Shown piece after piece: positions 41,937 through 53,710 of a stretch of 64,000 bases of DNA. The stretch comes from Lineus longissimus (Eukaryota > Nemertea > Pilidiophora > Heteronemertea > Lineidae). Position 1 is the stretch's first letter, and the number at the start of each line of letters is the position of its first letter. Under the pieces are notes generated by a model. It did no database searches. It was given only the letters and a program-made list of their open reading frames with translations, and was not told the DNA's origin. The position numbers and the translations under genes were made by a program. The stretch lies in assembly GCF_910592395.1 (NCBI RefSeq), contig NC_088319.1, positions 6,758,001 to 6,822,000 on the forward strand. Reading direction: 5' to 3'.

Positions 41937-42240
41937 GCATGCGATTATCACCGAAGACAGGTAATTTTTTCACATGCAAACATCATTGCAGGTTGATTTT
42001 GCTTGATCCCTGGCCGTGCGATTTCCAATTCTAATTCAATTTTGATGGCATCTGCAATTATAACCGCAAACAAGCAATTTTTGTCACACAGAAATATGAT
42101 TAAAGGTTGTAGGTTGATTTTGCTTCCAACAGAGGTTGCTTCGTAGGATGACCAGTTCTTGTTGCGGATACCTGAAATTATCTATGCAAACAAGTGATTT
42201 ATGTCACTTGCAAACATGATCGCTGTAGCATTATCAAGTT
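41937..42240 (+). repeat. Three ~115-bp degenerate tandem units
   Basis: ATTATCACCG at 41944, ATTATAACCG at 42057 and ATTATCTATG at 42177 each start a unit. Each has CAAACAAG-like sequence, a GTCAC or TTCAC block, and (in the first two) GGTTGATTTTGCTT. Periods are 113 and 120. Confidence 0.65.
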
Positions 42241-42690
42241 TTGAGCATTGCCAATGACCTAATCTCTTAGTTTTCTGACACAATCTTGTCACACTGTTAT
42301 AATGTAATCTATCATTCTTTGTGTGCGTTGACCATGGACTTACACGAGCATTAGAGGCTCATCATATAAAACATAAGATTATTGCTTCACTGAGGCTCCT
42401 TGCAGACACCTCTGCGAGGCAGACACTTCCCCATTGCGGATGGTTAGTTGCCAAATGACCTGGGTTGGAGAGCTCGTCAATGCTGCCTGGCATCGTCAGG
42501 GTTCAATGCCCGTCCTAGAGGCAGCATGTCATTTACATCATAGCTAATTGTGATCAGTTGATACGATGACGTCATTGACAATCACTGACAGGAAAATTTT
42601 GCCTCTAGTGTAATAATATAGATAGTGCAAAGTATTCACATTGTAATATTAGGCTCGTAAGTTTGAGAATCATGGATTGACCAGATTAGT
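42241..42690. other. No recognisable gene
   Basis: Only weak tRNA-like B-box sequence (GGTTCAATGCC at about 42509), with no cloverleaf. Confidence 0.3.
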
Positions 42691-42850
42691 GTGAATTGCC
42701 CCAGGGCCCAAGGGAACAAGTGTACCAATTTTAAGTCCAGACTTTATGAGTCGTGCCACACTAATATACGGCCGCCACCGCCGATGGACACCACATCATC
42801 ACATTGGCTCACGAGGTGAGCCAAATAAAGAAGAGGGGCCATTTTAACCG
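42690..42850. repeat. End fragment of modular repeat family
   Basis: GTGTACCAATTTTAAGT, GTCGTGCCAC and GGCTCACGAGGTGAGCC resemble the end region of the ~300-bp family. Confidence 0.5.
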
Positions 42851-43399
42851 GATACCGTGACATCAAGATGACGTTAACCACACATGGCACACTCTGTCAC
42901 TTTGATGTCAGGAGGGCAGGGTTAAAATAGGGGACCGACGCCCAAATAACATCACTGCACGGCCTTGAAAAGAACGATGGAGCAAGCAGACTGTTGATTG
43001 GCTCCATCACTACATGAGTCATGAGCTGTGGACATCTCCCATGCAAAATCTTACAGTTCTGATACCGTCCCGGTCCACGATCATGCATACAATAATACAG
43101 GCTTACAGCACATGCACTGATTCAGGCTTCTTCATATGCCAAAAAAACAACCTCAAGGCCTGTCCAGGTTACCCTTTTTGCATTCATTTGAATCCTATGT
43201 GTTCCAATTCAATTAGTGTAAACTTTGGATATCTTGATGTTGAATTCGGGGTAAAAATAAAGAAATAAGAAGAGCTCCCACATGATTTCTTTGTTTGACT
43301 TGAAAATTCAAACCTACTGGTTCCTGTCTGAGGTGTACTGCATCATCGGAGAGGTCAGGTGATAAGACCACATGATGGAATTGCATAACATAATAGCAA
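42851..43399. other. No recognisable gene
   Basis: I see short ORFs only. Confidence 0.3.
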
Positions 43400-43735
43400 T
43401 TTGCGTTGCCAGCAAATGCCAGCTTTTTCTAACAATTGTCAGAAACACTGAATTTGAAATTTCTAGCTAATTCCAGCTTTTGACCATCTTATAGTAGGCC
43501 TAAAGTGACTGAGATTTCCAGTGTTGGAACTTTTACGAAAAAATAAGTTCCAGAAAATGCCAAGAATTTCCACCCCATGGATAAAGTTCCAGTTTTTTGT
43601 CAGCTTTTGCCAGCCATAACTTTTCGATAAAACTCTCTCATTCAAAGTGTCAGCTTATTCCAGCCACGAGCTGGAAATTCCAGCTATTTCCAACAAAGTC
43701 CACCTAAATTTATTTCGCAGGGGTTCCTGATTACA
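43400..43735 (-). repeat. CCAGCTATTTCC-motif repeat, copy 2
   Basis: Shares with 40665-40985 the motifs CCAGCTTTTG, TGGAAATTCCAGC and CAGCTATTTCC. GCAGGGG lies at its right edge, where copy 1 has CCCCTGC at its left edge. It is thus inverted relative to copy 1. Confidence 0.55.
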
Positions 43736-44268
43736 GTCATTATTGTCGGAATAGCTGCCTCCTTGCATTGGTGAGACGGTATCGACAGAAGTAATTGGGC
43801 CCGGTTGTTCGAAACAAGTTTTGTCACCTACGCTGGCATTAACTTGGGGTTATCTTCTTCAGTCAAGTCCATTAGACTCAACACCAGCGAGAGTGACTTG
43901 TTTTGATCAACCAGAACCAGGCCCCGATCCGAGATATAAGCACGACTCTTAGGGTGATATGAATAAAGAGCATTTGCTAGTTTTTATTCATATCACCCAT
44001 TGTCTTTCTGTACTGATCACGACAATGGTCTATGCAGCCCTATCATGATTGCAAGCCGACTTATCGGTGGTCAATATAAGTTCTAGACTCCTCCTTTCAC
44101 CGCCGACATCAAGGGCCAGGAACTTGTCAGACGCACCATCCTAAACGGATGGCCAATCTTGATTGGGACGCACACAAAGTAATTGAATGACAGCCTGAAT
44201 TGATAGTGCCAACCTCAGGATCAGGTTACCCTTCTTCTATACAACATGCAGTGTGCATTTGGGTCAGG
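43736..44268. other. No recognisable gene
   Basis: The sequence ATTCATATCACCC at about 43960-43998 forms a short inverted repeat with GGGTGATATGAATA. Nothing else is seen. Confidence 0.3.
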
Positions 44269-44750
44269 TCAGCATCCCTGGAGCTGTTGCCTATTGAACA
44301 CCTGGTCTTCAATTATGATGGCTTTCAGTGCATGTCTCGTGCGACAACTACGAGCGAGTGTAATATTAGTGTTGTCGTGATATAGGACACATGGGAAAGG
44401 ATGAAATGCAGGGAGATTACCGATAAAGAAACAGCCCTCCTGACGGCCGATCAGGAGGAGTTTAGCGGCGATGGATGGATATACGCACCACGACGGTGGA
44501 TCAGGATGCCAGATTGTGACTTTGACCACTCTGCCTTGAATAGATGTGATTGATATTGTGAAATACAGATGCATACATTCTGAACAATACTTGTACACCA
44601 CACCATTTTTTCCAGATGCATTATTATCTGGATAACTGTGTTCTTGTTGATAATGAGACATTGATGATGATTCACTTCTGTCACTGTATTGGTTAACTAA
44701 ATCACCTGAAGATGGCTTCTGTTTTGCTGTTTGGCAAGTTTTCTTTACCT
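44269..44750 (-). other. Unrecognised ORF, minus strand, ~160 codons open
   Basis: The minus-strand frame is open from about 44750 to 44269, with a Met at 44661. It includes NQYSDRSESSSMSHYQQEHS and later YKYCSECMHLYF. The upstream edge has GGTAG, which could be a splice acceptor. A Ser/Gln-rich start followed by a Cys pair looks protein-like. I cannot assign it, and the second half may be chance. Confidence 0.25.
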
Positions 44751-46990
44751 ACCACAGAAGATCCATGGATGACAAGAATAGGAAAAAAAAAAGATTGGAA
44801 TGGACAAAATTAAATTTATCTTTTAATTACAATACAAACAGTGCGTACACTTCCTATACAGCTGAATCTGAAACAACTTTCACTTTCAGGTATTATATTT
44901 TTACCCCATTTTTCGACATCAACACTCCCTTAATACGAAGACGTGTCAACTTCTTGCATTACATGTTTGCTTAGCACAGGAAAACTGAAAATTCCCCACG
45001 AAAACACTTGTGTAGGCAAAATGGGCCTAAAATTCTAAAATGCCTTCCCCTTATCGTGTACATGATTGGTCCCTTACATGGTACATAGGGGGCCCCTTAC
45101 TGTGTAAGAGAACAGTTATCCAGGTGCCAAGTATTGTCCAACTATGAAGTCTTCATCGGTTGATCAATATATTTTTGGTCGGATTGTGTCCGATCCAAAA
45201 ATATCAGACTCCTTTTTTCATTAGCTAATGCTTTATGCAATAATGGTATAAGATCTTGCATTCAAGTGCTTTTTGCGCTGCGACAAGATTGGGTGTGACC
45301 AGGATTTGGTGACAGGACTTGGTAAAAACTTTGATACACTCACTATTAGACAAAATTCGCAGAATTGCCCAGTTGGAATATTTTCACTTAGTTCTTGATT
45401 TTAAAGAAACTTGGGGGTGGGATTTACCTAACCAGGAGGATAATATCCCTGCTTGACAACAAGCCGTTTTTGTGTGAAAAACCAACATATCACATGCCCA
45501 AGTTGTCCCTTCAAGAACAACATTTACATTACTTGAAAATACCGGAATACAAATATTCAAGTTAGTTGCTGATCAACAAATTTTGGGAAAAATTGGATAT
45601 TTTGGAGAAAATGATTAGCGGTACTTAGTGAACCATGTGCAGCATTCATGAGATACCACTTAGTGAAAGTGGTTTGCGTGAAAACTTGATGTATTTGGTT
45701 ATTGAGCAAAAGTACCAAAGTACACAATGGCATTGTATTAGACCATCATTAAACTCAATGATGAAAATTCAAGCATCAAAAGTTATGGAGGCATTTTATA
45801 TTATGACCTCTACGACCTTGAATATGCGATGTAGTCCATGACCTTCATACCACCCAATTGTCTAGCGTCAATGCATGGTTACAGATATATGCTCCGGAAA
45901 CTAGGTGAAAAGATAGACAATATGACCAAGTTCTTTAACAACCCGTCATGGCAAAAGGTGTCACCTTTGGCTTTGTACAGGATGTAGGGTTTGAACTCTG
46001 TGCGCTGGAAATGTTGGTCAAATTGAAACCCCAATTTTTTGAATACACAGTACAGGTGTATGTCTGCCTCTATCACTGCTATTCATGCCTACTGTGGGCC
46101 TTTAATCTTTTTAATCTTTTGTTTTGAAAGACTTCTACCCTGAAATCGTATTCACTGATTCAATTCTTTTTGGGACCTCCTCTATAGTTGGAACTGGTAA
46201 AACTCATGCTTATTTCTTGCCACTGGATGAGGTCTATCCATATGACAATAAGAAAATTCCACGGCCGAATTGTTAAAAAGGTTATTACCCCAACAGCTTC
46301 TTTTCAAGTCGTTCATGTGTCGTCAAATAAACGAGCTGTTACATTCAGATGCTAGAAATAGTTTGAGGACAACGGTATGTTAGTTTTCCCAAATGTACGG
46401 TCATATTCAACAACTCCAGGGAGCTTCGTTAAGAAACCTCTATCTGCTTTATTTCCAGCGATGTAAAATCGCTGTCTTGATAATTTGATATAAAAATGCC
46501 TTCAAAATACTGGACTGTCTTTCGGTATTTTTTAAATCTTTTGTGAACAGAAATTTTACTTGTTCCAATGACCATCAGAATATCAGAATATGAACTGCCT
46601 TTTAAAGAAATCACAGGAGGTATGTTAAATTTGAGAATTATGGGAAATAAAAACGTTACATCAAGTCACCATTCGCCAACATCTCAAAAACTTGGTTAAT
46701 TTTGATTGATCTCGCTGGTGTCTCACAGGTAACTGTATTTAGCCTGATTTCAAATGCTGTCCACTGACTCTTTTTAAAGTAAGTGGTCCCCTTGTGGCCA
46801 AGCTGAGAATCATTATGCATACATGTACATTGTATACAAGAATAAAAAAAGGAATGTCCTGACTCATCTAAGTGTTTTGACAATTTATAAATATGGTAGA
46901 TACTGCTTCGATAAACAAGTGATGGAAGTTTATACCCAAACACTAGATAAACCTTAATTTTGTAAGATAATACTTTGCTACAAAACTGGT
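44751..46990. other. No recognisable gene
   Basis: About 2.2 kb of AT-rich sequence with short ORFs only. At 46775-46820 there is a small fragment of the modular repeat (GTGGCCAAGCTGAGAATCAT). Confidence 0.35.
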
Positions 46991-46997
46991 AAAAGTG

Positions 46998-47003
46998 TTT
47001 ATT
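46998..47003 (-). terminator. CYB5D1: Possible poly(A) signal of CYB5D1
   Basis: AATAAA on the minus strand about 260 bases past the CYB5D1 stop codon. It is plausible by position only. Confidence 0.4.
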
Positions 47004-47263
47004 TAATTTGAATTGTACCAAAGCAAACAATATCTCCAAAACTGAAATTTTAGTTCTCATAGAAAAACAAATTTGAAAAAATTAAAACATGCAATAAAGA
47101 ATTGGTGAACTTATTGCTTATTGAGTTGTAAAGAATTTAGGAAATAGTCTACTTCTGTGACCTGTAATTTGTGCCACAATTTTCTGAGTTTTCTTTTACA
47201 TTTAATGTGAGGTATCACATTGAACATTTTTAGTTAATTCTACTCTCATCTGAGTAACCCTTC

Positions 47264-47494
47264 CTAAGCCTCCGTCAAATCGTCATTGAAATAGAGGTGA
47301 ATAGTTTGCCTGTATGTGCTGTCATCCATACTGAGCTCATAAAACTCCTCATCTTCATCGGGTATCCCATTATCTTGAAGTGTTTTCTCCATATCCAGTA
47401 CATTACTGTCATATTTCCACGTATAGCTGGCAGCATGTGCATTGTACTTGATAAACTTTTGGAGGATTTCATCAATATTCTGTTCAGAGCAGAC
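47264..47494 (-). CDS. CYB5D1: CYB5D1 exon 4 with stop
   Basis: Encodes [20 protein letters not shown] to [10 protein letters not shown] and TAG. The acceptor used here (TCTATTCTAG) is one of two in tandem. A 32-bp duplication places an identical acceptor and the first 18 exon bases just upstream (exon start 47526). Use of the outer site would add 32 bases and shift the frame. Confidence 0.92.
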   Translation of the reverse strand, partial: VCSEQNIDEILQKFIKYNAHAASYTWKYDSNVLDMEKTLQDNGIPDEDEEFYELSMDDSTYRQTIHLYFNDDLTEA

Positions 47495-50400
47495 CTAGAA
47501 TAGAAAGAATTCTGTTCAGAGCAGACCTAGAATATAGAAAGAGACCACACAGATATTTAGCCAGGGCCAAAAATTCACAAAGGCAAATGCCTTCTTCATG
47601 CCCTGCACTTTTGTCTTACTGCTAGTGTCCTCGAAATGAACTTCTTCAGGAAGGCAATTTTTCTTGATTTCCAAGTGTGCCCTAAGCAAAACAACCAAAA
47701 GTGCCCAGCAAACCTTCAATCTCTAAGACAGTGAAGTATTTCATTTTCATCAACAAAAAATCAGTCTGATGCCTGATGCATTGCCATTATTGTCCATTCA
47801 CTTGAACATGTGAAAACCACGAAATGACATTGATAATCTGCATTGTCCCTAAGTAAATATAAATATACACTGACCTCAATAACTTGCTCCTGTGATGTAA
47901 GCGTGTTGCAGATTTTAATAAACCTCGTCTTCTTTGACAGAATTCCTACACAATAGGAGTCATCCTTCCACCATGGTCGTCCAAAGTCATTAGCCCAGTC
48001 AGCATTGGGGCAGGGTGGTGGGATGTGAACAAACCGACCATGAGGGGTGTATGGAATGACACAGCCTGTCACAGGATCAACATGCGTTCGAATCTGAAAT
48101 CAACAGTTGGCAAAGTTTAAATAGTTTGAAATAACTTCATGTACCTTTTCTCACAGGATTCGAACAATTATCTGACATTACATTTGATCAATATTCAATG
48201 AGTCATAACAGAGAACCACATCATCATGGATTTGGGATTGTTATGCAATAAACCTCGCCTTGTACACTTTTTATTCCACCAAATACCTTGTTAAATATCA
48301 TTTTACCTCATCATGGTGAAAATCAGCTTTCATTCTAATGTACATTAAGGCAGGTAAGGGCTCAATTTTAACCATGGGCTACCTAGCTTAGGCTATGCCT
48401 TTCGAAACCTTCCTGTCCTCTGAAATCGTCTTTTACATTTTACATTACCAAAGACCAAATTTGTCTTGAGTTGGATTATTTCTTTAATTTGTGGTCCTGT
48501 ACAGTCGTGTAAAAAACAAGTAATGTTGGCAAAAATTATTTTTCTTCTTTTTGTATTTGCCTGATAAGGTTATGGTACATATCTAGAAGCAATGAAACTC
48601 ACATCTTTCGTCTTAGCATCAAACCAGTGTGATATATCTTTTCCAGCTGACGCAATGATAGGTTTTAGTAAAACATCACCTGAAACGAAATGATTGGATA
48701 CTTCATACACATATATATGTTGGATTAATTTGTTAAAATCATTTGTCTTGTTCAAGAAAAGGTTTTCTCCCGATTTTCTTCACCAACACTGCAAAGCATG
48801 TTGATCTTGTTTGCCCCTTATTCATCCCACAATGCATTACGTTCCCATTATTTTGGCATAAATAGCACATGCGTAGAAGTACCGAAATTGTATCTCCGAT
48901 CCGAAAAGGCTTCCAATGTCACTGTGCCATTCTTCTCATATGGGCGGTTATTACCGCAAATAAAGACAAACCAAAGCAAAGACACTTGTGTAGCATATCA
49001 AGTACACGTAGATTGATACTCCTATGTGTGCCACATCAAAGACATCTGGAATGCATGTTTTGTTTTTGTTTGATACAGCATAGACATGATAGATAAAACT
49101 AGACCGCAACCTCTCTGGGATGGACAGTTGTTTTAATGAGCCATACACAGCACAGATAAGACATGACCGCAATACCTCTCTGGACCATACACCACGTCAA
49201 AGATAACGATGCGAAGTCAACAGGCGGCGCCACCGCCTTGGGAAAAGTAAAAACGACATCGACAACTTCAGGTTTTTGTTGATATAAGCGACTAGCGGGA
49301 AAATGCACATGTGTTGTTATGTCACTATTGCATCTATTCGTAGTAGACTGTCGTATTTTGAGATCCCCTTTCTTTTCAACATCATCAATCACACTAGTAT
49401 ATCATAACCATGGATAGAGATAAGTTAGAAAACTGTGTCAACCTCCTTCAACAAGTTGTTGGAATAATGAGGAGAGAGGTGGCGAATAACAACAACGTCA
49501 ACAGGCATGATAAATTAGACCATATAGATATACCAATGGATGCTATTCAATGTTGAAACTTTTTTTGTACTGATCATTTTAAGGAGATAGAGCGATTTCA
49601 TGATGAAATAATCGGGGCGTGCGTTGATGCTAGCGGGAAACAATTCCTAGTATTAGAAGTAATGGTAGAGTGCCTGGTAGAGCTGGGTGGAATGACAAGG
49701 TGAGGGAGTTCAAAAGAAGGGCCACTTTTTGGCACGATTTATGGAAAGTAAATGGTAGGCCGCGGCTTGGGGTAATAGCCGACATACGCCGCCACACCAG
49801 AGCCCTCTACCATCTGGCTGTGAGACGAAATAAGAAAAATCAGGAAAGGACTGCTGCAAATAAATTAGCTGAGTCCCTAGGTAATAACAAGAATGACGAC
49901 TTCTGGAAAGAAATAAAAAAGGTGAAAGGAAAAGGCACTGTACTCCCTTCTAGTATGGATAATGTGAAGGGTACGAACGCAACTTGTGAACTTTTTGGTG
50001 AGAAGTTTAAACGTTTGTATAATTCCGTATCGTATGATATAAATGAGATGAATGATGTGAAGAGAGATATTGATACGGGTATTACCAGACATTGTATTGA
50101 CAATAATCATGATCATGAATTGAGTGTGCACGAAGTTATGAAGGGAGTACAGTGTCTGAAGCGAGGTAAAAAAGACAGTAACCCCAAAATTATGTCAGAT
50201 CACTTTATAAATGGGGATCATTTATTACATGTTTACGTGTCTTTTTTAGTGAGCTCCATGATGAGTCACGGATATTGCCCGATGGGGTTTGTTCGAACTA
50301 AAGTAGTTCCAATTCCAAAAAACAGTAGAAAGTCTTTGAATACGTCCGATAATTATAGAGGTATTTCGCTAAGTAGCGTTATTGGCAAAATAATGGATAA

Positions 50401-53400
50401 TATATTCCTAAAAAAGTACGAGAATGAGCTAAGTACATCTGATGCCCAGTTTGGGTTCAAGGCAGGTCTCTCCACAGCTACGTGTAGCACGGCTATAAAT
50501 GAAGTAATTAATTATTATAACGGTTGCAACACCGCAGTGTATTGCGTAATGCTTGATGCAAGCAAAGCATTTGATTGTGTTCATTTTGTGAAGCTATTTC
50601 GAATTTTGATCAAAAAAGGGCTATGTCCAGTACAGTAGCGGCTAGGCTATTTAAGCCAACATCTACACAAAACAACGTGTACAGGTTCAGTGGGGGAAGC
50701 ATATGTCTGGTGAATTTACTGTATCCAATGGAGTTAAGCAGGGTGGGGTGCTCTCCCCCGTTCTTTTTGGAATTTATCTGGATGAGCTTATTACGAGTAT
50801 AAAAACTGACGGTTTCGGCTGCCATGTTGGCAACATTTTTTTCGGTGTATTTGCATATGCGGATGATTGCATATGCCGTTATTCTCTTAGCACCATCGTT
50901 CTATGGGTTAAATAAGATGCTAAACACGGCTCGTCAATTTTCTATTGAATTCAGAATATCCTTCAACGCATCTAAGAGTAGATATTTAGTCTTCGGGTCA
51001 CATGACCCGCCAGGGGAGATTGTATTTGAGGGTACAAGGGTTCAAATTTCTGATGAAGAAATTCATTTGGGCATTCTTCTTGGTCCTGATGTTCGTCGGA
51101 GTAGGGTTCAGGTTTTAGTTAATGATCTGTACAAACGGACCAACATGCTTATGGCTCAGTTTAGGTACGCCAACTTTGAAATCAGATATAAGTTATTCAA
51201 AAGTTTTTGTATGCCGCTGTATGGTTACCAGTTGCTAGATTGTTCAAAACCATACATGGAAGAATTGTATTGCATGGCGTAAATGTATTCGTCAGATTTT
51301 GTGTTTGCCATATCGCACTCATAATGACCTGTTACCACCCATTATAAAGGACTGTAGCGTTCAAACTCAATTGGAGAAAAGGTTCGTAAAATTCATCAAA
51401 GGACTGCGGAAATCAGGAAATACACTCGTAAAGGTTACAGTTGGATTATTATTTGCCGGGAGCGTCTCATCAGTGGGGAAAAGTCTAACTATGGTGTTAC
51501 AAAAGTACAACTGGAATAGGGATCAGCTGCCTGATGAATGTATAATGCTAAGGGACATCAATAGGGAATTTTGGGGATTGGGGCATAATAGGGTTGCCAT
51601 CCAAGTTAGGGAATTGCTTGAAATGCAGGAGGCAGAGAATCATATTCTCACAAAAGAGGAAATAGACATGATAATTAACTTTTTGTGTACAGGTTGATTT
51701 GATGGAGTATTGTTTTTGGTGTTAGTTTTATTGTGATAGTTCAAGATACTAATGTAACTTATTCAGGATCATCTCCAAGAATGAGAGGTTTTCGGGTTCG
51801 ACTCTCAGTCTTACCTTTTACTTTGTTTGCCTTATCGTAAACTTGTATTTGCACCCAACTCTGTATTGTCTTATTGCACCTTATTTTTTGTTATCTGTAC
51901 AACGGAAAGTAGTACGAATAAACATATATATATATATAATGCCAACATTGTCATTGACACTGCTGCTGACCAGGCTCGTGCAATCTACAGTGGCGCCGCC
52001 TGTTGACTTCGCATCGTTATCTTTGACGTGGTGAATGGTCCAGAGAGGTATTGCGGTCATGTCTTATCTGTGCTGTGTATGGCTCATGAAAACAACTGTC
52101 CATCCCAGAGAGGTTGCGGTCTAGTTTTATCTATGCTGTATCAAACAAAAACAAAACATGCATTCCAGATGTCTTTGATGTGGCACACATGAGAGTATCA
52201 ACCTACGTGTCCTTGATATGCTACACAAGTGTCTTTGCTTTGGTTTGTCTTTATTTGGGGTAAACCGACCATATTCTCAGGCTCCTGGTTGGCAAACATA
52301 TTTTCAAGCCATTTCCAGTAAGCTTTGAGATCCAAAATCAGCAAGATCGGCATGATGGAACTGGCTGAAAGTTTTAAGGAGCAAAGAATTCGGACAGTGC
52401 TTTAAGTAATATCACTGCTATCACATTTTTTGTATCATGTGCAAGATCAAGTTTGGACTTGGAGTGGGGCAATCTGAAGTGAATATATGTAACATTCGTA
52501 AATGTTATGTCCGCATCGTTTGGGGCTCTGGAGGGCGAACTACTGGTCAGATTACTTTGAAGTTTGATTTTTATTGATCCATGCCTCAAAATCAAACAGG
52601 ATTTTAGGGGCTCAGCATTCTCGATGCAGAAATGAAAAAAATTCTTCAGTGAAGTCCAATGGTCATTTTGAGGGTCCCTAATTATCTAGGCCTACATCCA
52701 CACTGGAAAAACTTAAGAATGGGGTTTCTATTGCCTTGGTAAGGTAGGCATACTCTATCCCACAACACATTCAAATCATTTGTAACTTGTGGTAAATAAA
52801 AGTCGCTCAGACCCCGGACTGTTACTCAAAAGTGCATGACTATGAATATAGTCTTGTCTGACCAAGATATTCAGAAATCTTGAAAATTGCTCTCACTTTC
52901 ACAATTGCTCTTTGATTTTTATGAAACCTACCTCAAGTGTTACAACTTGTCCCTGCATTTTAATCAGTAAATCCAATCAAAAGTTCATTCCAACCACAAC
53001 AGCTCAAGAAAGTGATGGTTTTGTGCAGGATACAAGCCCCAATGCTTAATGCATACATGTGTCAAACACGGCGCGCCAGCGGGTTATGATGACGCTACTT
53101 GCAAGTGAGGGTCTGGACTGGAGCTTATCCAACGTCATTTTTCATGACATTTCTTCAATGGCGCGAAACCCCTGTGCAGCAAATTGTGTGTACTAAAATT
53201 TCCTATGCTGGAACAGGCCGTTTCTGGAGCAGTTGTGGTCGGAATGAACTTTTGAATAAATAGAAAAGGCAGGGACATGCTGTAGGCCTAGGCCCCTATA
53301 CGCTATAGGTCTAGGCCTAGGCCTAACAATCAATTTAATTTGAGTTTGAACTTTGAAAGTTTGAGGTAGATTTGGTGAAAATCGGAGAGCAAAAGATTTT

Positions 53401-53710
53401 AAGAAAGCGATTTTCAAGATTTCTGAACATCTTTGTCCAGACCAAACTATAGTTCAATGTCAAATGGCAAACTAGATTGAAAACTGAAAGACAAAAAAGT
53501 ATGAAATTAGGCCGATCAATCAATGAATCATGCATTCGATTCATGCATTGCTGTTGCATGATCAGATGATGAAAGAAAATTTCGTTCACCTTTGAATCTC
53601 GAACAAAGTGGCGTCAGATCGTACACTTTACCGAGGAACGACACCCAGATGTCGTCTATGGTATTATGAATACAAACTTCATTCGGCGTGAAGTATTTTG
53701 GCCGGGCCAT
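47264..53710 (-). CDS. CYB5D1: Cytochrome b5 domain-containing protein 1, four exons
   Basis: Exons, in gene order, are 53710-53590, 48679-48603, 48093-47875 and 47494-47264. They total 648 bases, which is 215 residues plus TAG. Phases agree at every junction (1, 0, 0), and all introns are GT-AG. The protein opens [14 protein letters not shown] and [14 protein letters not shown], the start of a cytochrome b5-like haem-binding fold. It continues with [25 protein letters not shown] and [10 protein letters not shown], and closes with [15 protein letters not shown] and [13 protein letters not shown]. This order is diagnostic for CYB5D1, whose vertebrate forms are of similar length. CYB5D1 has been linked to cilia in other species; nothing here tests that. 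Confidence 0.93.
47477..47541 (-). repeat. 32-bp tandem duplication over the exon 4 splice acceptor
   Basis: ATTCTGTTCAGAGCAGACCT and the following CTAG-containing stretch are present twice (starting at 47477 and 47509). The second copy has two extra bases (TA). Confidence 0.9.
47875..48093 (-). CDS. CYB5D1: CYB5D1 exon 3
   Basis: The acceptor is GTTGATTTCAG and the donor is GTCAGT. It encodes [20 protein letters not shown], the proline-rich [18 protein letters not shown], and [11 protein letters not shown]. Conservation with the known family is strongest here. Confidence 0.92.
48603..48679 (-). CDS. CYB5D1: CYB5D1 exon 2
   Basis: The acceptor is ATTTCGTTTCAG and the donor is GTGAGT. It encodes [20 protein letters not shown] and DAKTKD. 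The His in SHWF (residue 58) is the likely first haem ligand by analogy with cytochrome b5 folds. Confidence 0.9.
48939..49233. repeat. Left arm of ~290-bp inverted repeat around a LINE
   Basis: The reverse complement of 51990-52274, with a handful of differences by eye. The inner edge is CAGGCGGCGCCAC. It lies in CYB5D1 intron 1. Confidence 0.85.
49670..50638 (+). pseudogene. LINE RT linker, fingers and palm A
   Basis: A 322-codon open frame. [20 protein letters not shown] and [15 protein letters not shown] form the linker typical of this LINE group. They are followed by [38 protein letters not shown] and [18 protein letters not shown] (first catalytic Asp). The frame ends at 50638, before the palm is complete. 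Earlier parts, from about 49420, are in another frame. Confidence 0.8.
50639..51697 (+). pseudogene. LINE RT palm end and C-terminus
   Basis: Frame 50703-50915 has [20 protein letters not shown] and the active site AYADDCIC (YADD at 50856-50867). Frame 50824-51282 continues with [19 protein letters not shown] and [13 protein letters not shown]. Frame 51299-51697 is the end of the polyprotein. Two frameshifts separate these pieces. Confidence 0.8.
51990..52274. repeat. Right arm of ~290-bp inverted repeat
   Basis: Inverted partner of 48939-49233, running from GTGGCGCCGCCTG to CGGTTTACCCC-like sequence near ACCGACCATAT. Confidence 0.85.
52275..53589. other. Remainder of CYB5D1 intron 1
   Basis: Contains the short dispersed repeat copy at 52741-52830. 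Otherwise I see short ORFs only. Confidence 0.45.
52741..52830. repeat. Short dispersed repeat, copy 2
   Basis: Matches 26733-26835: GTAGGCATACTCTATCCCAC, ACACATTCAAATCATTTGTA and CCCCGGACTGTT. Confidence 0.75.
53590..53710 (-). CDS. CYB5D1: CYB5D1 exon 1
   Basis: The start codon is at 53710. The exon encodes 40 residues plus one base ([10 protein letters not shown] to SRFK, then G). The donor is GTGAAC. No other upstream ATG in frame is needed, because the length matches the family N-terminus. Confidence 0.9.

Larger units (their letters stand above)
49400..51940 (+). mobile_element. Jockey/CR1/L2-group LINE inside inverted repeats
   Basis: The element lacks its endonuclease. Reading starts in the endonuclease-RT linker (IPMDAIQC near 49530). 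RT follows in three main frames, then a Leu/Lys-rich C-terminus to 51697. A (TA)n tail lies at 51921-51940. The loop between the two arms is 2.76 kb and consists almost wholly of this LINE. Confidence 0.82.

Noticed and set aside
42480-42540. tRNA- or SINE-like box (GGGTTCAATGCC)
   Set aside because: No matching A box at the right distance and no cloverleaf could be drawn.
51785-51825. GGGTTCGACTC motif resembling a tRNA B box
   Set aside because: Lies in the LINE 3' UTR with no A box or acceptor stem.
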